Notes: generated by a model not told the origin, from the letters alone. A stretch of DNA of 64,000 bases from Flavobacterium circumlabens (GCF_004345565.1 NZ_SLWA01000002.1:186001-250000), one strand, 5' to 3'; positions 52,919 to 62,421 are shown, numbered from the stretch's first letter. Made by a program: numbers and translations.

Positions 52919-53128
52919 ATGGCAAAAAGTACTATTTTAAAAAGCAATGCCTTTACATCTGAGCGTCAATATAAAGCTGTTTGTAAAGAAAAAGATCTTA
53001 AATCTGAATGGAGATCGACAAAAAAAGAAGCGATTCAGGATGCTTTGGCACATCAGGGAAATAATAGTTCTCACAGGGTGGAGATATTAGTACAGGAAAA
53101 GCAACAGTACATTATAGGTATTTCATAA
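52919..53128 (+). CDS. Small hypothetical protein
   Basis: 69 residues, basic, beginning 8 bp after the previous stop. It has the composition of a compact alpha/beta protein (W-R-S-T-K-K-E-A-I-Q-D-A-L-A-H, then H-R-V-E-I-L-V-Q), slightly like DUF2188 proteins. No further assignment is possible. It ends about 70 bp before a bidirectional terminator. Confidence 0.6.
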   Translation: MAKSTILKSNAFTSERQYKAVCKEKDLKSEWRSTKKEAIQDALAHQGNNSSHRVEILVQEKQQYIIGIS

Positions 53129-53196
53129 TTTTCTGTTTTAGAATAATGAACGATGGGGGTTAGATTAAAGATTTCTATCATAAAAAGTAAATTATA

Positions 53197-53229
53197 AAAA
53201 TGACCTGCTATAATGCAGCAGGTCATTTT
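53197..53229. terminator. Bidirectional terminator between convergent genes
   Basis: Perfect 13-bp arms AAAATGACCTGCT (53197-53209) and AGCAGGTCATTTT (53217-53229) around a 7-base loop. The A-run on one side and T-run on the other let it terminate both the + strand cargo genes and the - strand tra operon, whose last gene ends at 53254. Confidence 0.85.
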
Positions 53230-53253
53230 ATTATAAAGCAATCCTTATTGATT

Positions 53254-53697
53254 TTATCTATTTATGCTGTTCAATTCAAAACTCACTTGTTTTTCATTTC
53301 CAAAATTATCCGAAATCCATACTTCGAAAGACTGGGAAACAGTGGAATTTGAAGTGTAATACAGCCTGAATTGAGCTGTTGGTATCCCGTACAGATCATT
53401 GGGCTGGTAAGGCGGTTCATTGTAATACCGCAAGGTTCCCTGCCCGTCAAATTGAAAGTAGCGGATGAAATACTGCGTGCCCGTGTAATTACCCGCTGGC
53501 TGTATGGTTAACCTTATTTCCACAGTATCGCCGTTAGCAATGTCTTTAGATATGGGCATCACCTTTACCTCAAAAGGGAAATCATTCTGTATCTCCAATT
53601 CGCCCTTATCACAGGACAAGAGTGTAACAGAGCTTATCAGCACTGCCAGTATTAACGGCAGTAATCCTATTGTGAACTTATTAAAAAATGTTTTCAT
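53254..53697 (-). CDS. traQ: Conjugal transfer protein TraQ (DUF3872)
   Basis: 147 residues with a lipoprotein-like signal (L-L-S-C near residue 29) and a beta-sandwich matching DUF3872: E-I-Q-N-D-F-P-F-E-V-K-V-M-P, then Y-F-I-R-Y-F-Q and R-L-Y-Y-T-S. It is the last gene of the tra operon and probably sits in the periplasm or outer membrane as part of the mating channel. Confidence 0.88.
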   Translation of the reverse strand: MKTFFNKFTIGLLPLILAVLISSVTLLSCDKGELEIQNDFPFEVKVMPISKDIANGDTVEIRLTIQPAGNYTGTQYFIRYFQFDGQGTLRYYNEPPYQPNDLYGIPTAQFRLYYTSNSTVSQSFEVWISDNFGNEKQVSFELNSINR

Positions 53698-53708
53698 AGT
53701 TTTTCGTT

Positions 53709-54269
53709 TTAAAAATTAAATCTTAATCCCACACCTGCCGATGGCCGGAACTGTTCCAGATCCGTACCCCAAAAGACTTTTGTACGCCCCTGCAGCACTA
53801 ATACAAATCGGTCTGACAGGTAGGTTTCAATAGTCAAACGTCCACCAACTCCGTAGATAAAATTATCCTCGCTTTGTATTTTTGCTCCGTCATACAAGAT
53901 AGTTTCACCCCGATTGATGCTTTCATAACCGACTACGCCGGTTATTGCGGCATTGAGGGTAATGTTCATATGAGCATCTCCCAGTAGGAAAAAACTGTAC
54001 CCGCCCTCGGCGGTATAGGTTTCCTGCGGTATAATGAGGTCTTTATAATCGTGGTATTGGTGCGTATATTCCAACGACCACAGCTGGTAATGACCATTTT
54101 TGCCGTTTACGGTCATACCGATATTGAGGTAATAATCATTGCCAATTTTATCATTGGATAACACACCTGCATTTACTTCCAGTCCTTTTTGTTTTGCCAG
54201 CATGCGTTGTGCCTGTGCTATTGTGATGCCCATCAAAATAAGCATTACAGTATAGATATATTTTTTCAT
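53709..54269 (-). CDS. traO: Conjugal transfer protein TraO
   Basis: 186 residues with a signal peptide ending I-A-Q-A-Q and an outer-membrane-barrel-like pattern of alternating strands (Y-Y-L-N-I-G-M-T-V-N-G, R-L-T-I-E-T-Y-L) ending G-V-G-L-R-F-N-F. Order and size match TraO of Bacteroidota conjugative elements. It lies 11 bp from traQ. Confidence 0.87.
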   Translation of the reverse strand: MKKYIYTVMLILMGITIAQAQRMLAKQKGLEVNAGVLSNDKIGNDYYLNIGMTVNGKNGHYQLWSLEYTHQYHDYKDLIIPQETYTAEGGYSFFLLGDAHMNITLNAAITGVVGYESINRGETILYDGAKIQSEDNFIYGVGGRLTIETYLSDRFVLVLQGRTKVFWGTDLEQFRPSAGVGLRFNF

Positions 54270-54293
54270 TTTATTTTGTCGTTTAATGGATTA

Positions 54294-55187
54294 CTAAAAT
54301 TTCAGGTGCATATCATTAATGAGTCGCGCTTTTATCAGATCCGAATTTTCAACCTGAAGTACCTGATGCCTGCCACCGTTTTTCTCGAAAACCTCGATCT
54401 GCAGAATCTTGTCATCGGCAATGGTAAACTGGTCCATTAGGAAAACGTTTTGTTCGCTTGCTTTTGCGCCAATCTCATCCAGCGGCTTATAGGTTCGAAG
54501 TGGTATCAGTGATCTTTCCTGTATCACGGTGCGTTTGGCTATTTTTTTATCCGCCACTTTGAAATTGATAAAATCAATCTGGAAAGGAACATTGGTGCGG
54601 TTTTCCAGCTGGGTATGGAAATAGTATTTACCGTTATGGATGTAAATTCCTTTAAGGATAAACTGAATACCAAAACTTTTCGCCCCGATATGCTTTACAA
54701 AACGTGTGTCCTTTTTATAGATGGTTTCCAGCAGCAGTACTGCCAGAGATGGCGAATTATTGCCCAGCTCTTCAAAAAGCGCATCGTTTGTTGCAGATTT
54801 ATCTACTGCTTTTTGCATTGTCAAAAGGCTGTAGCTTAATGTCTCGGGAGAGAGATTATAATACACGTTGAAACTGTAAAAGCGGCCGTCATCGGTAATC
54901 ACCGAAAAATTGGTTTCAGCTTCAAATTCCCTTACCGATGCTTTTACACGAAGCACATTTTCTGCATCTTCAGCCTTTGCGGCAATCAGGTATTCACTTC
55001 CGAGATCCACATAACGGATGGCAGTGGGGAAAATCAGATGGGAAGTCTTATCATAAGTTACTTCCATCTGATAGGGTTGTATAGCGCCCATAGTAAGTGG
55101 CGATTGTACAGCATCCTGTGCCATAGAGGACACAATAGAGCCGATCATTAAGGCAAAAGCCCAAAAGATTTTTAAATGATTTTTCAT
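54294..55187 (-). CDS. traN: Conjugative transposon protein TraN
   Basis: 297 residues from the ATG at 55187, chosen over an upstream ATG at 55235 because it is followed directly by the signal peptide (M-K-N-H-L-K-I-F...S-M-A-Q). TraN-family features include K-T-S-H-L-I-F-P near residue 43 and F-S-V-I-T-D-D-G-R-F-Y-S-F. It resembles VirB9-type proteins and would form the periplasmic part of the secretion channel with TraM. Confidence 0.9.
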   Translation of the reverse strand: MKNHLKIFWAFALMIGSIVSSMAQDAVQSPLTMGAIQPYQMEVTYDKTSHLIFPTAIRYVDLGSEYLIAAKAEDAENVLRVKASVREFEAETNFSVITDDGRFYSFNVYYNLSPETLSYSLLTMQKAVDKSATNDALFEELGNNSPSLAVLLLETIYKKDTRFVKHIGAKSFGIQFILKGIYIHNGKYYFHTQLENRTNVPFQIDFINFKVADKKIAKRTVIQERSLIPLRTYKPLDEIGAKASEQNVFLMDQFTIADDKILQIEVFEKNGGRHQVLQVENSDLIKARLINDMHLKF

Positions 55188-55212
55188 TATGTAATTGATT
55201 TTAAGTTTACTA

Positions 55213-56544
55213 TTATTTTTTATTTTTTGAAACAAGAAAAACCTGATGCCCAGATTTTAGGGTAACTTTCGGTGTCCTTACTTTTTTGGAGAAGTAACCG
55301 GAAATCCCCTGAACCACTCCTTTGCTCATCTCTGCGGCTATCTGCTGTCCTGCCGATTGGGTCAGCATGAGGCTTGTTCCTGATTGCTGGCTCATATTGC
55401 CGGCCATTTCGCTAAGGGCGTTCATTTCCGGTGAATACGGCACGGGCAAGCCCTGCTGTCCGTCAAGGTCATAGATGGTGATTTCGACAGGGATGACAGT
55501 ACCGTCCACTTCTATGGAAGTAACTTTTAGCTGTAAACGCCCTGTCTGAATCTTAGCCGCGGACGTTAAGATGGTACCTTTGGGAATGATACGGCCAGAA
55601 GTCTGGGCAGGTTCCAATAAACGCAGCTGTACCAAGCTTTCACCGATAATGGTCTGTGTTTGCTGTACACAGGCTTTGATGCTGTTCTTTGGCTTTACCA
55701 CTTGCTTGGACGAACCAGCCGTATAAAAACTGCGGTTTCTGGCGCCGCTCCATTCTGCCAAAAAAGTACTATCACTGGGTTCGCGGTACAGCGATGATAC
55801 TGGGCTTTTTCCTGCTGGGACGAGCGGTGCAAAATTTCCTTCCTGTATAGCCGCAGGAGTAACAGTACTAGTGCTATTGCTGTTTGGGACCTGATTGGTA
55901 ACGGTTCCTGAGGGTAGGTACTTGGCAGCCATCTGATAGGATTTCTCCATGAGTGCCAGTTGGTCAGTTGTCGTTACTCCGGCGGGTATTTCCTTTTCAG
56001 CCAGCTTTTCCTTTAGCTCATCGAGCTGCCTGCGGAGTTCCTGTGTTTCGCTGTTATCGTCCTTATAAAAAGAACTTAATGTACTTTGTGCGTTGCGATA
56101 GCTGTTGAGTGCCGGGTTGCCGGATTTTCCAGTACCGACGCCAGTTCCATTGTCTGGGTCTTCTTCATCAGGTACTGCTGTTGAGTTATCGGCTGAACTG
56201 CCCTCGTTCCAATAGTCCGACAGCGTGGTAAGGGCACTCTGTTTTTCCTGGTCTTTCTCTTCCAGCATCTCCTGTTCGTAGGCCTTTTGCTTGTCTGCCT
56301 GCATTATTGCATCACTTGCCTGCGGTACGGCATCGTTGAGTCCGATGTTTTCGATTTCTTTTTCCGAGGAAGACGGTTTAAATATCAGGTACATACAGCC
56401 TAAAAATAGGATGCCCATTAAAACGAATACCAGTGGTTTTTTAAGCCGTTCCTGCTTGCTTTTTTGATCATCAGCAAGATTGGATGTGTTGTTCTGGCCC
56501 CCTTCTTCAATAAGAAGGCTGACCTTTTTTTCATTTTCCTTCAT
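55213..56544 (-). CDS. traM: Conjugative transposon protein TraM
   Basis: 443 residues with one membrane helix near the N-terminus (L-V-F-V-L-M-G-I-L-F-L-G). A long charged, coiled-coil-prone middle with L-R-R-Q-L-D-E-L-K-E-K-L-A-E leads to a conserved C-terminal domain (I-P-K-G-T-I-L-T and G-L-P-V-P-Y-S-P-E). It is VirB10-like: it would span the periplasm and link inner and outer membrane. Its first bases overlap the end of traL. Confidence 0.9.
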   Translation of the reverse strand: MKENEKKVSLLIEEGGQNNTSNLADDQKSKQERLKKPLVFVLMGILFLGCMYLIFKPSSSEKEIENIGLNDAVPQASDAIMQADKQKAYEQEMLEEKDQEKQSALTTLSDYWNEGSSADNSTAVPDEEDPDNGTGVGTGKSGNPALNSYRNAQSTLSSFYKDDNSETQELRRQLDELKEKLAEKEIPAGVTTTDQLALMEKSYQMAAKYLPSGTVTNQVPNSNSTSTVTPAAIQEGNFAPLVPAGKSPVSSLYREPSDSTFLAEWSGARNRSFYTAGSSKQVVKPKNSIKACVQQTQTIIGESLVQLRLLEPAQTSGRIIPKGTILTSAAKIQTGRLQLKVTSIEVDGTVIPVEITIYDLDGQQGLPVPYSPEMNALSEMAGNMSQQSGTSLMLTQSAGQQIAAEMSKGVVQGISGYFSKKVRTPKVTLKSGHQVFLVSKNKK

Positions 56545-56818
56545 AATTTTTATTTTTTAGAATTGTGATCAAACTGTCCCCTAAAGTCGGAGGACTTTCT
56601 TTCTTTTTCAGGGCAGGGTTTTCAATATGCCTGATCTCCATATCATTATCGGATCCCGCCGTATCGAGTACTGTTTTAAAAATGACCCCTGCAGTAATCA
56701 GTACATATCCTGCAAAAAAGTATAGTGTACAGCTGTGTTGTTTTTCTACTGGCAGTGCTTTCCAGCGATGATCCAACCTGTCAAACCACTCGCTCATATT
56801 GGTTCTTAGATTTTTCAT
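56531..56818 (-). CDS. traL: Conjugal transfer protein TraL (DUF3989-like)
   Basis: 95 residues from the ATG at 56818 (an ATG two codons earlier is possible). One membrane helix (L-Y-F-F-A-G-Y-V-L-I-T-A-G-V) follows a short amphipathic N-terminus with W-F-D-R-L-D-H-R-W, the TraL pattern. The 3' end overlaps traM by 14 bases. Confidence 0.8.
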   Translation of the reverse strand: MKNLRTNMSEWFDRLDHRWKALPVEKQHSCTLYFFAGYVLITAGVIFKTVLDTAGSDNDMEIRHIENPALKKKESPPTLGDSLITILKNKNYEGK

Positions 56819-56836
56819 AATCATATTGTTTTCTAG

Positions 56837-57265
56837 CTATAGTTTGAAATGCCTGCGGGCTGACACAGTTTCCTGCTCAATAACATCACTAACCATAGCA
56901 ATTGCTTCACTCGCTTTTGGCATAGTATCTACTGAAAGATTTTCTAATTTCGATTGCTTTAACAGTTGGCCGAACTGGTCTTTTTGGGTTATTTCCATTT
57001 TTTGAAGCTCGAAATTTCCGTTTTCATGTTTCACCCGCATACGGCATTCAATTCTCGGGTGTTCATCACCTGTCCATTTAAGATAGCCTATGAGCGTAAA
57101 TTCGCTGTTAGAAAAAACTTCCTTTCCTTTTTGGCAGCTTTCCAGATAGTCACTGATACTTTCTTTTAACCTGCCGGGATGTGCAGACTGCGTATGGAAA
57201 TAGCCGTTATAGCCTTTATCCGAAAGGCTTTTTGAGAATGTTTCTAAATCAATTATCTGTTTCAT
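56837..57265 (-). CDS. Unrecognised gene between traK and traL
   Basis: 142 residues, no signal peptide or membrane helix. It is rich in charged residues, with L-E-S-C-Q-K-G-K-E-V and R-I-E-C-R-M-R-V-K-H beta-strand-like blocks. Spacing (11 bp after traK, 18 bp before traL) places it inside the operon. Classical tra operons have traL directly after traK, so this is an extra, element-specific gene. Role unknown: perhaps regulation or entry exclusion. Confidence 0.7.
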   Translation of the reverse strand: MKQIIDLETFSKSLSDKGYNGYFHTQSAHPGRLKESISDYLESCQKGKEVFSNSEFTLIGYLKWTGDEHPRIECRMRVKHENGNFELQKMEITQKDQFGQLLKQSKLENLSVDTMPKASEAIAMVSDVIEQETVSARRHFKL

Positions 57266-57276
57266 GTCTTTTTAAT

Positions 57277-57900
57277 TTAGCGTTTAACGACCTCAATATC
57301 CCTGTTCTCTGTCACGGCGAACTTTTCGATATTGAAGCCTTGCGGGTTATTGTCCGAACGAACGGAGTTTACCAGAAAACAGGACGTAACCAGGTTACGT
57401 TTTGTCACGTTGCTCGAACGGATAATGAACTGTTTGGCATAGGTATGTACTGAATAGGGATAGGTCTCAAAGCTGCAGGACACACTGTCTATTTCGATGC
57501 GCTGCTGCACATTGCCCGATATAATACGGTTATAGTATCCTTTTTCCGAAAGGTCTTTGTAATAGTCAAAGGCACTTTTATCGGCAAGATTAAATGCCCT
57601 TTTCATATTGCTTTCAATCGCGTTTTTATCCGGAGCAAGTGTAAAGAAGAGTTCATGGAACCGCCTTACGTGTTCTCGTGCTTCGACGGGACGGTTGATT
57701 GAGGCATCCTGAGCGAGTGCCAGCATGAGTGATTTCCCATTGTCCAGTACATAAATTTTCTGTCTCTGCTGCTCGGCAAAACTGTAGGACTTCCATACCG
57801 CATATCCTGCAACACCTGTGCAGAGCACAGCAAACACAATAGCATACAGGCGTATCTGCCTGAAACTGTTTTCGATATTTCTTAGCGTTTTAAATTCCAT
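57277..57900 (-). CDS. traK: Conjugative transposon protein TraK
   Basis: 207 residues with an N-terminal membrane helix (I-V-F-A-V-L-C-T-G-V-A-G) after R-N-I-E-N-S-F-R-Q-I-R. The periplasmic part contains V-L-D-N-G-K-S-L and R-E-H-V-R-R-F-H-E, the TraK family hallmarks. VirB8-like role: assembly of the mating channel. Confidence 0.92.
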   Translation of the reverse strand: MEFKTLRNIENSFRQIRLYAIVFAVLCTGVAGYAVWKSYSFAEQQRQKIYVLDNGKSLMLALAQDASINRPVEAREHVRRFHELFFTLAPDKNAIESNMKRAFNLADKSAFDYYKDLSEKGYYNRIISGNVQQRIEIDSVSCSFETYPYSVHTYAKQFIIRSSNVTKRNLVTSCFLVNSVRSDNNPQGFNIEKFAVTENRDIEVVKR

Positions 57901-57921
57901 TTTCTTGAATAATTAGTTGTT

Positions 57922-58917
57922 TTATTTGTTTATCAGCCTGCCACCGATATTTCCAACTGCCGAACCCGCTCCGGCTCCGGCAATATTTCCGGATTTCATT
58001 GCCGTTTGGTTTACGTTGCGGGTAAAGTTTCCAGCACCGCCGGCTTGGATGATCCAGCCTGTCACCGTAGGAATAGTGAAGTAGCCCACAATACCGATAA
58101 TCATAAAGATGATATAAATACTGTTTGAGGTATCGGGAATGAAAGTCGGATCGGCTAGCATTTCAATATCCCTTTCAACAATCAGCGATTGTATCTTGGC
58201 AAGCATCGAACTGAACAGGTCTGCTACCGGAAGCCATAAATAAACGCTGACGTATCGGCTGAACCACTGCGTGAGTGTCGATTGAAACCCATCCCATACC
58301 GATATGGCAAATGCTATTGGTCCGAGTATGGACAGTACAATCAGGAAAAAAGTTCGAATGGTGTCGATCACGAGTGCTGCTGCCTGAAAAAGTATTTCCA
58401 GCAGATTGCGAAACCATTCCTTTATTGCTTTCTCTATCCTATAAGCCTCCCTGTCCATATACAGTCCTGCCATTGTCCCGACATCGGCAGGCGACCAGCC
58501 TAATTCATCGAGTTTTTTGTCAAATTCTTCGTTTGACACCAAATAGGCAGTTTCCGGGTTGCGGAGCATTGCTTCGCGGTCGAGCTGGTCTTTTTTTGCC
58601 TGCAGCTCGTTCAGGTCAAGCACTTGGTCTTCGAGGATGGAGTGGGTACCTGTAACCACGGGACTTAAGACCGCATTGATGGTTCCCAGTACAATGGTGG
58701 GAAAAAACATGATACAAAGCCCTAAAGCAAATGGGCGGAGCAGCGGGTAAACATCAATGGGCTCTGCACGGCTGAGTGCCTGCCAAACTTTTAATGCCAC
58801 ATAAAACAAGGCTCCAAGACCAGCCACCCCTTTAGCCACTGCCGCCATATCGGCGGACAGCGGGAGCATCTCATCATACAAAGAGCGCAATACCTGATGA
58901 AGGTTATTAAATTCCAT
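57922..58917 (-). CDS. traJ: Conjugative transposon protein TraJ
   Basis: 331 residues with several membrane helices (for example F-A-L-G-L-C-I-M-F-F-P and L-S-I-L-G-P-I-A-F-A-I-S-V-W-D-G). The C-terminus is small-residue rich (G-A-G-A-G-S-A-V-G). It is a VirB6-like inner-membrane channel component. The traI gene ends 4 bp upstream. Confidence 0.92.
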   Translation of the reverse strand: MEFNNLHQVLRSLYDEMLPLSADMAAVAKGVAGLGALFYVALKVWQALSRAEPIDVYPLLRPFALGLCIMFFPTIVLGTINAVLSPVVTGTHSILEDQVLDLNELQAKKDQLDREAMLRNPETAYLVSNEEFDKKLDELGWSPADVGTMAGLYMDREAYRIEKAIKEWFRNLLEILFQAAALVIDTIRTFFLIVLSILGPIAFAISVWDGFQSTLTQWFSRYVSVYLWLPVADLFSSMLAKIQSLIVERDIEMLADPTFIPDTSNSIYIIFMIIGIVGYFTIPTVTGWIIQAGGAGNFTRNVNQTAMKSGNIAGAGAGSAVGNIGGRLINK

Positions 58918-58920
58918 GGC

Positions 58921-59553
58921 TTACCAGTATTTTTGGTTTGGTGTTCCATAGAGTTCCAGTACTCTTTTTGTATTGTGCTGCTTCTTTGCCCTTAGAATGC
59001 TTACCGAAATATTCTTATTGGTATAGTAGCGCACCAGGCTATGGTATTCTTTGACTTCTTTGTACACACGGTCAATAATATCCATGCGCTCTTTGTCATT
59101 AAGGGACAGGCTGGAGGAATTTACAATCTGTTTGAGTTCTTTCAGCAGCTCGGTACTCTCTCCCAGAAGTGCCGAATAGCCATTGGCAATAGCAGCCAGT
59201 TCCTGGGCGGAAAAATTGGGGTCATTCATCATTTTGCCAAAATTCTTTACATACATTTCCGATACATCACCCACCAGCAGGACGGTCTGCTGCACTTTGC
59301 GCGCATCTTTCACCAGATTGTTTACCGCTTGGAGTTTGTCGTAATATTCTTTGCCCTGCTTGTATACCTTTTCCACTTCCTTGAAATTTTTTACGACATT
59401 CGACACCGTGTTAGAGGTCTGTACTATTTCATTGGCGCTGTTGAGAATACCTGATGCCAGATTTGCCGGATCGGTAACTACAAATTGGGCTTTTACAGAA
59501 GGTGCTCCGGCAAGCATAAGTGCCGTATACACCAAAAACGTTAATTTTTTCAT
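58921..59553 (-). CDS. traI: TraI-like DUF4141 protein
   Basis: 210 residues with a signal peptide (ending P-S-V-K-A-Q) and a helical chain (F-V-V-T-D-P-A-N-L start, K-N-F-K-E-V-E-K-V-Y-K-Q-G-K-E-Y-Y). This is the DUF4141 pattern found between traG and traJ. It resembles VirB5-type periplasmic proteins. The position in the operon is diagnostic. Confidence 0.88.
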   Translation of the reverse strand: MKKLTFLVYTALMLAGAPSVKAQFVVTDPANLASGILNSANEIVQTSNTVSNVVKNFKEVEKVYKQGKEYYDKLQAVNNLVKDARKVQQTVLLVGDVSEMYVKNFGKMMNDPNFSAQELAAIANGYSALLGESTELLKELKQIVNSSSLSLNDKERMDIIDRVYKEVKEYHSLVRYYTNKNISVSILRAKKQHNTKRVLELYGTPNQKYW

Positions 59554-59577
59554 TGTTTTTGATTTTAAAATTTGTTA

Positions 59578-62085
59578 CTAATTATTTGTTTTTTTGTCAC
59601 GCCTTGCCATTGCAATGCGTTTGATGGCGAGTTCTACATTGCCGTCCAGTTCTGCAGCAAGGTTCATCACTTCCAGTTTTTCAGTTTCTTCGGTGGTGTA
59701 GGCATAATACTCTTCAAGGCTGACCTCTGTGGCATATACCGCCGAGTGTGTACCGCCGAGACCTATCCATACTTCCTTGTAAAGCCTTGAAGGATCGTTA
59801 TTCATATTGATAGAAAGTACCTGCGCCTTTTCTTTGTCAGTCAGGCCCAGCATGGCCTGTATATCATCAAACTTGTTCATGTACTTGCGCTGGTCCAGCA
59901 GGATCTTACAGTCGGAATTGTTGATAATACTTTCCTTGACAATCGGTGACTGAATGATATCATCGACTTCCTGAGTCACTACAATCGCTTCTCCAAAAAA
60001 TTTGCGCACAGTCTTAAATAAATAGCGGATATATTCTGCCATTCCTTCTTTGGCTATCGCTTTCCAGGCTTCTTCAATCAATATCAGTTTGCGTATCCCT
60101 TTTAGTCTTCGCATTTTATTGATGAATACCTCCATAATGATGATGGTCACTATTGGGAAGAGTATTTTATGATCCTTGATGGCATCAATCTCAAAAACGA
60201 TAAAACGTTTGGACAATAAATCAAGCTGTTGTTCGGAATTCAGCAGGTAATCGTATTCACCGCCTTTGTAGTAAGGCTCCAGTACATTGAGAAAATTGGC
60301 AATATCAAAATCTTTTTCCCTTACCTGTTTTTCTACGAGTACTTTGCGGTAATCAGTGCGTACATAATCATAAAAGCCATTAAATGAAGGTTTTGCTGTT
60401 TCCTGTTTGATTCGCTCGATATAACCGCTTACTGCATTGGACAGCGCTACCTCTTCCGAGCGGGTTGGCGGTTCATCATCCCTTTTCCAAAGCGTAAGGA
60501 TTAGAGTTTTGACACTTTCTCTTTTTTCAATATCAAATACCCCGTCATCGGTATAGAAAGGATTAAAGGCAATCGGATTGTCTTCCGTATAAGTAAAGTA
60601 CACGCCGTCTTCCCCCTTGGTTTTACTTTTAATAAGCTCGCATAATCCCTGATAACTGTTTCCGGTATCTACCAAAAGCACGTGGGCTCCCTGTTCGTAA
60701 TACTGCCGTACCATGTGGTTGGTAAAGAAAGATTTCCCGCTTCCTGATGGGCCCAATATGAATTTGTTACGGTTGGTAATAATTCCTTTTTTCATCGGCA
60801 GATCGGAAATATCCAAATGGATGGGATTTCCGGTCAGACGATCTGACATTTTGATTCCGAAAGGCGATAGTGAATTTTGATAATTGGTTTCTTCTGTGAA
60901 AAAGCATAAAGCAGGCTCGATGAAAGTATAGAAACTTTCCTCACTTGGAAAATCACCGGAATTACCAGGAATACCAGCCCAGTACAAGGTTGCTGTATCG
61001 GTAGTGTTGTGTCTTGGTTTACATTCCATGAGTGCCAGTGCACTCCCGGTATCGTTTCTTACTTGTTTTAATTCCCCGGGGTCATCCGACCATGCCATCA
61101 CATTGAAATGCGCTCTTATAGAAGAAAGTCCGAAGGAATGTGCCTCGTTCAGGTAACGCTCAATCCACTCTTTGTTTATCTGGTTACTTCGGCTATAGCG
61201 GGCCAGGGAATGCATATTCCTTGCGGACTTCTCAAATTTTCTAAGGTTCTCATCACTGTTATCCAGAAACAGGTATTGGTTGTAAATATGATTGCAGTTC
61301 AATAACAATCCTACCGGAGCCGCAAACGAAAGCCGGCAGTCGCTTCGGTCTGTGGAAAGCTTTTCATAACGGGTATCTGCCGATACTGTACCAGGCAGAT
61401 CGTCTGTGTCGGACAAGGTGTGCAGACATAGTCTTTTGTTCCCGATTCGCACCTCTTCAGCACCCAGGACAATGTCCTGCATCGGTGTTCCGGCTTCTCT
61501 TGAGAGGGTGAAGTATTGCTCTAGTAATCCCTGTTTTTCATCTGTCCCGACTATTTCTTCTTCACTCAGCCTTGTAAGTTTTACAAATCCGGAATCGTTA
61601 AGAATTCTTTCAAATTGCGATACGGCTTCCATAAAACGATGAATGGTTTCTTTATCGCTAATTTCTTTTGGTATTAAAGTGCCCTTGCATAAGGAAGAGA
61701 AATTACTCTGGGTGCGCATTCTTTCTTTAGTGGTTTTGGTCAAAAAGAGATAACAGTAATGATTCAAAAATGGGCGCTCATTAAAATGCTGCTGATAGGA
61801 TTTCCCTAAAAAACTTATTTCTTCCTGATCCATTTTTGAAGCATAGTCTTCTTTAATAAACCAATCCTGCTTGTGTACCACTGTAAAATCTGGCAGTGTT
61901 TTAATTGCTTTATGCCAGGCGGAGTGAATGGCTTCATATTCCGCAGAAGCTGCTGTGAAAAGCTCGGGTAAATGCACCTGAAAACAAGCCGTTATATCAG
62001 CATCTTTAGAAAGGATGCAATGGTTTTCTACCGCCAGTAAAGGAAACTTATTTTCGAGTGTGGCGGCTTTTGAGGTATTTCTCAT
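59578..62085 (-). CDS. traG: TraG family conjugation ATPase (VirB4-like)
   Basis: 835 residues from the ATG at 62085, which starts M-R-N-T-S-K-A-A; an upstream ATG (62136) would lengthen the chain into traF. The Walker A motif is G445-P-S-G-S-G-K-S and the Walker B region L-I-L-I-E-E-A-W-K-A-I. V-V-T-Q-E-V-D-D-I follows as the sensor. It powers assembly of the mating channel at the inner membrane. Its start overlaps the traF stop by four bases. Confidence 0.95.
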   Translation of the reverse strand: MRNTSKAATLENKFPLLAVENHCILSKDADITACFQVHLPELFTAASAEYEAIHSAWHKAIKTLPDFTVVHKQDWFIKEDYASKMDQEEISFLGKSYQQHFNERPFLNHYCYLFLTKTTKERMRTQSNFSSLCKGTLIPKEISDKETIHRFMEAVSQFERILNDSGFVKLTRLSEEEIVGTDEKQGLLEQYFTLSREAGTPMQDIVLGAEEVRIGNKRLCLHTLSDTDDLPGTVSADTRYEKLSTDRSDCRLSFAAPVGLLLNCNHIYNQYLFLDNSDENLRKFEKSARNMHSLARYSRSNQINKEWIERYLNEAHSFGLSSIRAHFNVMAWSDDPGELKQVRNDTGSALALMECKPRHNTTDTATLYWAGIPGNSGDFPSEESFYTFIEPALCFFTEETNYQNSLSPFGIKMSDRLTGNPIHLDISDLPMKKGIITNRNKFILGPSGSGKSFFTNHMVRQYYEQGAHVLLVDTGNSYQGLCELIKSKTKGEDGVYFTYTEDNPIAFNPFYTDDGVFDIEKRESVKTLILTLWKRDDEPPTRSEEVALSNAVSGYIERIKQETAKPSFNGFYDYVRTDYRKVLVEKQVREKDFDIANFLNVLEPYYKGGEYDYLLNSEQQLDLLSKRFIVFEIDAIKDHKILFPIVTIIIMEVFINKMRRLKGIRKLILIEEAWKAIAKEGMAEYIRYLFKTVRKFFGEAIVVTQEVDDIIQSPIVKESIINNSDCKILLDQRKYMNKFDDIQAMLGLTDKEKAQVLSINMNNDPSRLYKEVWIGLGGTHSAVYATEVSLEEYYAYTTEETEKLEVMNLAAELDGNVELAIKRIAMARRDKKTNN

Positions 62086-62411
62086 AGCGGTTTGGTTTTT
62101 ACTGATGAAACATAGCGGTAGATGGGCTTGCGACAAATAATGTATCGTGGGTGCCTTTTTTTTGCGCCCGCTTTCATGAGACCATGTTCTCCATACTTTT
62201 TATTCAGCGAGAAAGTCTTCCAGATAATAAGTGATGCGCCGCCGATACCAAGCCCTAAACAGATATAGGAACTCATCCCAATGATATACAGGATCATCAC
62301 CAGGACAAGAATACCCAGCAGGCCGCCTGCAAAAATGAATAGATACTGCGCTTTGAGTCCTTTAAATTCCACTGTATTTCCAATCCCTTTATTGATATTG
62401 TAATTGTTCAT
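62082..62411 (-). CDS. traF: Conjugal transfer protein TraF (DUF4133)
   Basis: 109 residues with two close membrane helices (L-F-I-F-A-G-G-L-L-G-I-L and L-G-L-G-I-G-G-A-S-L-I) after I-N-K-G-I-G-N-T-V-E-F-K-G-L. VirB3-like. Its stop overlaps the traG start. Confidence 0.9.
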   Translation of the reverse strand: MNNYNINKGIGNTVEFKGLKAQYLFIFAGGLLGILVLVMILYIIGMSSYICLGLGIGGASLIIWKTFSLNKKYGEHGLMKAGAKKRHPRYIICRKPIYRYVSSVKTKPL

Positions 62412-62421
62412 ATATCAGTTT

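Noticed and set aside
58275..58655. Plus-strand frame of 126 codons inside traJ
   Set aside because: The minus strand matches traJ over its full length; the plus frame is arginine/proline-rich shadow sequence.
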